Part shown: positions 57,539 through 64,000 of the stretch, piece after piece
How positions within the stretch are numbered: the stretch's first letter is position 1
Layout of the letters: each line of letters starts with the position of its first letter
Origin: Gnetum montanum
Lineage: Eukaryota > Streptophyta > Gnetopsida > Gnetales > Gnetaceae
Direction of reading: 5' to 3'
NCBI GenBank assembly: GCA_015680685.1
Contig: MNCI01017890.1
Coordinates: 755,332-819,331, forward strand
Length of the DNA stretch: 64,000 nt
Made by a program: the position numbers and the translations under genes
The notes under the pieces: generated by a model
Seen by the model: the letters and a program-made list of their open reading frames with translations, nothing else
Database searches by the model: none
What the model was told of the DNA's origin: nothing

Positions 57539-58790
57539 ATGGCGCACATATCTTCTCTGCTCGAGGATAAAACGCCAAAGTGGTACGATAGCATTAAGAC
57601 TTACCTCTTGCATGACGAACCACCGCACGAGTTAACACGCACGCAGAAAGATGCGATCCGCAAGCGAGCTAAGCAGTATGTCATCTTAGGAGACAATACT
57701 CTTTGTAGATGCTCTTTTGATGGTGTTCTACTTACTTGCGTTAACAAGGACCAAGCGCAATGCATAGTTGGCGAGATCCACGAGGGATTATGCAAGGGGG
57801 ACACATAGCACCTCGAGCTATGGCTTCAAAAATCCATCGCTTAGGATATTATTGGCCTCACATGGAGAAAGATTGTCTAACAAAGGTTAAAAATTGCAAC
57901 ACGTGTCATCGTTACGCAAATCTTATACACGTGTCACCCACAGAATTACATACCACGCAGATAACATGGCTATTTCAACGATGGGGACTAGACATCATAG
58001 GTTCCATCACACCAAAATCTTCCGCAGGTCATAGCTTCATAATTACCGCCATTGAGTACTTCACTAAGTGGGTAGAATCTCTTCCTTTACGGAAGATCAC
58101 ATCTCAACAGGTCTACCATTTTATCTTAGACAATATCGTAACTAGATTTGGTCTCCCGATGACTATTGTGATAGATAACGGACCACAGTTTAGTAGCACG
58201 GAAACCAAATCCTTCTACGAAAGCCTTGGCATTAAACAATCTTTTTCCTCACCTTATTACCCACAAGAGAATGGTCAAGCCGAAGCAACAAACAAAGTTA
58301 TCATTAATCTGCTCAAGAAAATGCTCTACAGTAACAAGAGACGGTGGCACGAGAAGATCCTCTATGTTCTTTGGGCGTATCGTAATACATGTAGAATAGC
58401 TACAAACAGTACGTCCTATAGCCTAGTCTATGGATCTGAGGTGGTGCTACCACTCGAGTTACAAGTTCCTTCTCTGAGAATGGTCCTCTCCACGGTTATA
58501 AATGAGGCTTAACACACCGAGTCTCGGATCATGGATTTGGATTCAATAAAAGAGAAGAAAATATAGACGCTTGATACGATAGAGAATTATCAAGACAAGC
58601 AGAGGCAAAAGCATCATCATAATCTTCAACAGTGCCCGATAAAGAAAGGAGATCTAGTTCTTAAAGCCGTTTGTGAACTAGTGGGTAAATTCTCTGCAAA
58701 CTGGGAAGGCCCTTTCTTGGTGACGGACGTATACAGCAACGGAGCATTCAAGTTGGTGAACGCCGACAGTAATGAGTACCGAACCCTATA
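57539..58790 (+). pseudogene. int: Integrase of element C
   Basis: Continues the pol frame with 'WYDSIKTYLLHDEPPHEL' and shifts by one base near 57795 (in 'aaggggga'). The next frame runs to a stop at 58510, then to 58790 with one more stop at 58564. Zinc region: 'EIHEGLCKG...' with 'KNCNTCHRYA'. Catalytic core: 'RWGLDIIGS', 'VIDNGPQFSSTE' and 'NGQAEATNKVI', giving D, D, E all present. C-terminal: 'KKGDLVLKAV' and 'NWEGPFLVTDVYSNGAFKL'. Stops fit CAA or CAG to TAA or TAG. Close to functional wording but not an open frame. Confidence 0.92.
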
Positions 58791-58849
58791 AATCACATAT
58801 ACCTGAAGTGGTACTACATATAGTTGCATCTCCAGTGCGAACATCAGGT

Positions 58850-59315
58850 ATGGCCACGATCGTCCACTACGACGTAAAACTGGCACCTACTTTACGCATC
58901 CGCTACGACACTAAACTGGTACTCATCGTTCGCCATGATGTAAAACTGGCAAGTTGCAAATGTCCGCTACGACGTAAAACTGGCAATGTTGTACAGGTCC
59001 GCCAAGACACGAAACTGGCATTCTTTGCACGTGTCCGCCACGATGCTAAACTGGCACTGGCTGTCCGCCATGACATAAAACTGGCACAAGTAAGTAGCTA
59101 TCTGCTGAGATGCAAAACCAGCACAGAATTGTCCTTGGGTCATGACACAAAACTGACATCCACAGTATGATCTGCTGAGACCATAAATCAGCCATGCCAC
59201 CATCCGCTACAACGAAAAACTTGCATTTTTCGGTCTGCCCAGACTTTAAACTGGGACCATGGTCTGCTGAGACTTAAAACTAGCAACAGCAGTCTACCAG
59301 GACTTAAAACTAGGC
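58850..59315 (+). repeat. Degenerate tandem repeat in the 3' region of element C
   Basis: About a dozen units of 'tccgctacgacgtaaaactg' plus 'gca', spaced 30-50 bp and drifting at the right end to 'ctgctgagacttaaaactag'. The core 'taaaactggc' is a variant of the 'ctaaaactag' core of the repeat at 50517. Confidence 0.85.
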
Positions 59316-60426
59316 CTACAAATCCGACAGGCGTAGTCGTCACCTTACAGGCATTCTACTGATTCCTCGAATATGCTGAAAGACATACTGCTGACCCCTC
59401 GGAGATGCCGTCACCGCACCCCTACAGTGGTGGCACCTCTGAGAGTTTAGCTTCGCCGACCAGTAGCCCAAAGGACTTCCTGCCAACTACAATCTTGGGG
59501 GGCCTCCGTTCATAATCGTCATCAGACTTCGGCTTCGCAGATTCACCTGACCGGTTCTTTGCATAACCTTTCGGGTATAATGAGTCTGATGTTCTTTGGC
59601 AAACGTATGCTGGGCCCGACAATAGTGAGGACTCTTGCCTCCTACTACAATCCCGTCTTCACTGCTCGCTAACTCTGTCTCACCCTGACCAGTGTTTGTT
59701 TCAACAACCTCGTTGGTAACTCTCGGGAACAATGGCATCCTTTGTTTTCCCTTTTGAATGCAGGTCACTTGCTGTAAGGATGCTGTCCGAGGATGCGTTC
59801 ATCTGAAAGGGGAAGTATAGATAGCATTTTAAAATGGTCACTTGGGTTAGCCTGTCCATTCAGAAGTGCATCCCCATGTTCCTCATAACTCTTATCACCC
59901 TCTCTAGCCATCCCATCTGCTTCCCCTCTTTTACGCCAAATGTGAATCAGCAGCATATACTCTCCGCATCTGCATTACAAGCAAGTCCATAAATTGGCGT
60001 AACGTAATTCGCCTACTGGATGCAAAAAAAAGAGAAATTTTGGGGTCGGCAAAAGGGGTGAAACACATCTCACCTAGGCCATGCAGACGCAACACAATCT
60101 GTCTATGCAAGCCCCTTCATCTACAAAATGACAGTATAACTCCATGCAAACACAATCGCAGGAGAGTGCCTACTTTCTTATGCATGAAAAAATATGCGTT
60201 CACCAAGTTGCATCTTTCCCGAACCTCATTTGAGTCTTCCCTAACCTTGTTTCCTCTTATACCATTTTAGCTCCCATTTCCCTCATTTCCTACACTTCTG
60301 TTTCGACGAGGTGACACTTAAGCAACTATTGATGAACACTGTCTGTACTTCTACCTATCCGGTGTTTCGTATTCTTTGTCAACATCTTTCGGGCAAGCCC
60401 TCAAACCGTCAACAAAGACGGGCCAT
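59316..60426 (+). other. 3' untranslated region of element C
   Basis: No gene supported. A 93-codon minus-strand frame at 59768-59487 has no family resemblance and no partner in the other copies. It ends 'caaagacgggccat', the likely polypurine tract, before the LTR at 60427. Confidence 0.6.
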
Positions 60427-61869
60427 TGAAACACCGTAGAAATTGCGAATCAACCTCAGGGAAAGATTCGCGATTCGGGCAGAAGTTTGTGACAGCAATT
60501 CAGAAGATAGAGCAAGACAAAGAAGGCATGCAGTATCAAGACGCAAGTTGTTGGCAAGAACCAGTTGAACCATGATTTTGCATTTTATGCTGCATTACGT
60601 AATATAGCGTAGTGTAGTGTGCCCCAGCGTAACTCAGGCAGCCGACTTCTCTTATATTCTGCTAAGTCATTTGTACGAAGCTCAGTTTATGCTCTGACAC
60701 GCAGAGTGGTGTAACGAGTTTCAAGGAAAGAAAAGTCAGAGTCAAAGGAAGCGCAGCAGACTAACCTTTTTTTTCCTTTTGCAATTTGGTTGTTTCACAT
60801 TTCTTATGCTACGCAATGTAGGCAAGCGTAAAGTCATTGTAAAATCGACCATTTTACGCTCTATCACGCACTGTGACAAATGCCTTAGATCAGCTCTGTG
60901 CATGTTTTATTATGCTCGGCCATGCAATGCAGCGTGAACAAGTGTAAGGAAGCTTAAGATCGGCCACACGCACAATACGCTGAAGAGCGTATTGTGCGTA
61001 AATCATAAAGCAACTTTGGGCGAAGATGCTAACACCGTACTACACCTCTTCTTCCCAAGATGTGATGTAGCGTAGTCAATTTCAACACAAATCTTACTGG
61101 GTCAACAGCATCTGAACGGCTCGGACACATGTCATTAGAGCCATGCTCCACGTGTTGCCGAACCTATAAATACTTCAGTTGGCGAGAAAAAGAAGAGAGG
61201 AGAATCAGTTTTTCAGAGACCCCTGGGTGCATCTTTGACTTTTGGCACTTATCATCTTCAAGCAGAGACAACAAAGCTCTTTTGCTAGAGCATTTGTGGC
61301 AGCAAGAACGATCAGTCCTTTGGCGAAGCGTACAGTAATCTCTCCAGTGGTGTGGCTAGCAACATCCATTGATCAGACATAGTTGATCGACAGACATTCA
61401 AGCTTGACCCTCCTTGCATCCTACCATTAGCTTATAAGGTAGATAAAACTCCATTCTGTTTCCTCATTGAGCAATTTCCCTATTATTTCGTGTATCACCC
61501 ACATAGGATAAGCAGAATCTTTTCCATTGTTGTATGCAATATACTCAGTTTTTGGGTCAAAGCATAGATCTAGGAATTACGCATTTTCCCCAATCTGATT
61601 CTTCTCGTCGCGTTTACGTTGACACTATTACAATTTATCTACATTGTTATCATCTCCTTTCACAGTTTATCGAATCAAATCGCCCCACGAATTATCTCTA
61701 ATCTTCATCAATTTTACGGATTAAGTAAGTCCCTATCTGATCGACCAGACCATTCAGGGCACTACGGATTCGTTTTCTCCAGCACAACCCTCACACGGAT
61801 CCGTAGTTAAAACTATGTACATGGATTTTGTTAGGTATTTTCTAGCTACCGACATTTTCCATCGTTACA
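60427..61869 (+). repeat. Element C 3' LTR
   Basis: 1443 bp, TGAAACACC to TTACA. TATA box at 61165-61172. A perfect 14-bp hairpin lies at 60968-60999 ('acgcacaatacgct', loop gaag). It differs from the 5' LTR mostly at CpG-type positions. Confidence 0.95.
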
Positions 61870-62350
61870 ATGCTTGCCAATGAAGTCTAGTGAGAAATGA
61901 TGTCAAAAATCACTTTTAATCACCTATTTTATCTTCAAAATGTTCAATTTAGCCCTTCCAAAACCTTACACTACTTTAGGAAGCTGACAAAGTAGTAGTT
62001 TCAACTCTAAAATCTCATAAACCCATTTCTCACATGCATCTATGTTGGAGTAGGCCTAGAGTATGCTAGCTATCATAGTCCCAGTGTAGTCACCAATCTT
62101 GGCATCATTTTTAACTTCCATAGGGTGAAAATGAAGTTAAATTGCACCAATCTTTAATCCCAATCTATTACACTAGTAATAAAAATCATCAAGGCCTCAA
62201 AACTAACCACAATGAACCTAGAAAATTACTTATTGATGTTGACTACATTAGGGTCTATTTTGACTACCCTAACCAGCATAGTGCATAGTGAGCCGAGCAT
62301 ATTCATAATAAAAGATGTCATTTTTACCTTCAAACAGCCTTGAAATGACC
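61870..62350. repeat. Array 2, right part
   Basis: Units 'ctatgttggagtaggcc..' (62041) and 'gactacattagggtc..accagcata' (62240) continue the ~195-bp array after the C insertion and its atgct duplication. Confidence 0.65.
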
Positions 62351-63160
62351 TCATCATGCATCCAAACTCACTTGTTAGCCCTATATACGTTTACTATGGC
62401 TTACTAAGGCCTAAAACCAGCAACAACAAACACCATTTGATCAATAGTTTTCTTCTTTTATCATATGTTTTGCACCCTAATTGATTTGACCTTTTTCATG
62501 GTGTTTCAACTTGTTTTGATATTGCAATGCATGGTTTACTTTTAAAGATCATTAGTTAACCTTATCTAACTTCTACCTAGTTCTAGTTTTGTTATGTCTA
62601 CCTTATTCTCTCTCTTATGACTTTTGTTAATCTTTTTTGAATTAGTGTTATGTGATGGGGTTTAACCATCCTTGATTGTCATTTAACACCATGTAACCAT
62701 CATGTGGTTCACCAAGGCCTTAAATTGACAACATGGCCCGCTAAGGCCTAAACTAGAAAAATTTAACCTAGATTGACCAATACTGATAATGTGTTTTCTT
62801 ATTTTTCCTACCTTGATTAGTTTAGCATTGTTTCACTATGTTTTGTCTTGATTTGAAATTGTTATGCATTTTTAGCCTTCATTCTTTGGTCCTATGATGT
62901 CATTGAAGCATCACTTAATCCCATTCCACTAAGTGTTCCCATCATTTGGCCTTTATTTGACCCTATGTAGCCTTTGTTTCATCTTATTTTTCTTCACCTA
63001 CCTCTTATAGCCATTATTAACCTTGTTTGCACCTTGTTTGATCATGAAATAGCATGTTTTGGTTGATCCATGCATAGTTGCTAGAGTATTTTATATCATT
63101 TTAACATTGTTTACTCATTTTACTTAGGTGCCACTTAATGTGCTTATGGTTGATATGCAG
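62351..63160 (+). other. Leader of element D pol with splice acceptor
   Basis: T-rich noncoding sequence. It holds 'aaggcctaaaaccagc' (62403), 'aaggccttaaattgac' (62710) and 'aaggcctaaactag' (62740), variants of the Tat repeat core. It ends 'ggttgatatgcag|gattga' with AG at 63159-63160. Homologous to 1740-2223 of X. Confidence 0.6.
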
Positions 63161-63181
63161 GATTGAAGTATGAACACCTAG

Positions 63182-64000
63182 ATGCAAATCAATTTACCAT
63201 TGAACCTAAGTAGATCTCATGGTGATGTTGAAAGATTTATTGATCTTAATTACCTAGATCTTAAGCCTAAGAGTTTTGTTAACTACATAGCCTCAATAGA
63301 GAAACCTCAAGAATGGCTTAAAAACCTAGTCAAAATCCTTGACCTTGAGATTGGTGAAATTACCGAGGACTCTCTAGTTAAGGTTCCAATCAAAACATGT
63401 AGTGGTGAGGAGAAAACACTAAAATTAAGTTCCTCATTGAAACCTCAACAAGCTCAAGACATCACCAAGGTCCTCCAGGATAACATTAAGGTCTTTTCCT
63501 AGTCATATGAAGATATGCCAAATCTTGACCCATGCCTAGTGTAGCATAACATCATACTCGATCCTAGTATTAGACTAGTCAAGAAAAAAAATTACAAGAT
63601 TAGGACAAATTAAGCCTTGAAAGTTCATGATGAAATTACAGAATTATATTGAGATGGTTTCATCAAAGTTATGGATTACATAGAATGGATGTCCAAAAGA
63701 GTGGTAGTTCCTAAGAAAAATGGAAGGATATGTATATGTATTGATTTTTGAGACCTAAATAAGGCAACCATCAAAAATGATTTCCCTTTGCCTAGTATTG
63801 ACCAACATATCAATACTACGGCTAGACATGCCTTGCTATCCTTCATGGATGGGTTCTTGGGATACAATAAAATTAGGATTAACCTAGAACATCAACTTAT
63901 TACAACCTTTATGACCCCCTGGGGTATCTTTTATTATATCATGATTCCCTTCAGCCTAAATAACATAGAAGAAACCTACCAAATAGCAATGAAATACATC
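63182..64000 (+). pseudogene. pol: Element D pol, N-terminus and start of RT (cut by window edge)
   Basis: A 107-codon open start ('MQINLPLNLSRSHGDVERF') matches X at 2262. After a stop at 63500 the RT reads on in the same order as C: 'VVVPKKNGRICICIDF', a stop, 'DLNKATIKNDFPLPSIDQH', 'LLSFMDGFLGYNKI' and 'TFMTPWGIFYYIMIPFSLN'. Several stops are visible. The copy belongs to the old host stretch and continues past 64000. Confidence 0.85.

Larger units (their letters stand above)
44783..61869 (+). mobile_element. Element C: 17.1 kb Tat/Ogre-like retrotransposon with a spliced antisense gene
   Basis: LTRs of 1442 and 1443 bp (TGAAACACC...TTACA) and a perfect target duplication atgct (44778-44782 and 61870-61874). 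Order: 5' LTR, PBS, leader, gag, protease, tandem repeat, antisense gene (minus), RT-RNase H-aRNase H-integrase, tandem repeat, 3' LTR. The second (archaeal-type) RNase H and pol wording place it in the Tat lineage; great length and a likely intron before RT are Ogre-like. It is the youngest and best preserved Tat copy here, but gag and pol carry stops. Confidence 0.95.

Noticed and set aside
59487-59768. 93-codon minus-strand frame in the 3' region of element C
   Set aside because: No domain, no homologous frame in X or D, and noncoding sequence on both sides.

Overview
The window is plant nuclear DNA, almost certainly from a large, retrotransposon-dominated genome. Everything recognisable is LTR retrotransposon sequence of plant lineages (Tat/Ogre-like and Athila-like Ty3/gypsy, Sirevirus-like Ty1/copia). 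I see no host single-copy gene, no rRNA or tRNA gene and no CRISPR array. Species cannot be read from the sequence. Coding regions are decayed, mostly by stops that C-to-T or G-to-A changes would explain.

Layout, left to right. 1-480 is an inverted fragment of a Tat-type 3' region. 523-7505 (X) is a deleted Tat-like element on the + strand. 7506-44782 and 61870-64000 form an old host stretch of Tat-derived sequence into which four younger elements inserted: Athila-like A (7923-16653, minus, TSD gaagt), Sirevirus-like copia E (18002-24261, minus, TSD cccat), Athila-like B (29816-37595, minus, TSD ctagg/ctagt) and the large Tat/Ogre-like element C (44783-61869, plus, TSD atgct). With these removed, the host stretch reads: antisense-gene copy 1, an unassigned 4 kb block, a ~180 bp-period array, antisense-gene copy 2, a ~195 bp-period array, and the pol of a degenerate Tat copy (D).

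Element C is the main find. It has 1.44 kb LTRs, a PBS, gag, protease, aspartic-type pol with RT and two RNase H domains, and integrase. Between protease and RT lies a 4.1 kb gene on the opposite strand. That gene resolves into eight exons and seven GT-AG introns (70-273 nt). All seven junctions keep the frame and the spliced length is exactly 1106 codons. Its N-terminal part looks like an FCP1/NLI-interacting-factor (HAD) phosphatase domain whose catalytic aspartates are lost; its C-terminal part is coiled coil. Two more degenerate copies lie in the host stretch (42673-~38150 and 17595-16654 plus 7922-7506), with the same domain and matching intron positions. A conserved splice acceptor just upstream of pol in C, D and X suggests that the antisense gene sits inside an Ogre-type sense-strand intron.

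Elements A and B carry gag but no pol. Each has a second sense ORF (plant-transposon-like domain plus long coiled coil) behind an internal promoter-like module. That module repeats the LTR's TATA box and its GCGATATCGC palindromes. B is A's sister with a 1.2 kb deletion. In A the middle is damaged by a 158 bp perfect inverted repeat beside a 244-base N gap, which looks like an assembly error.
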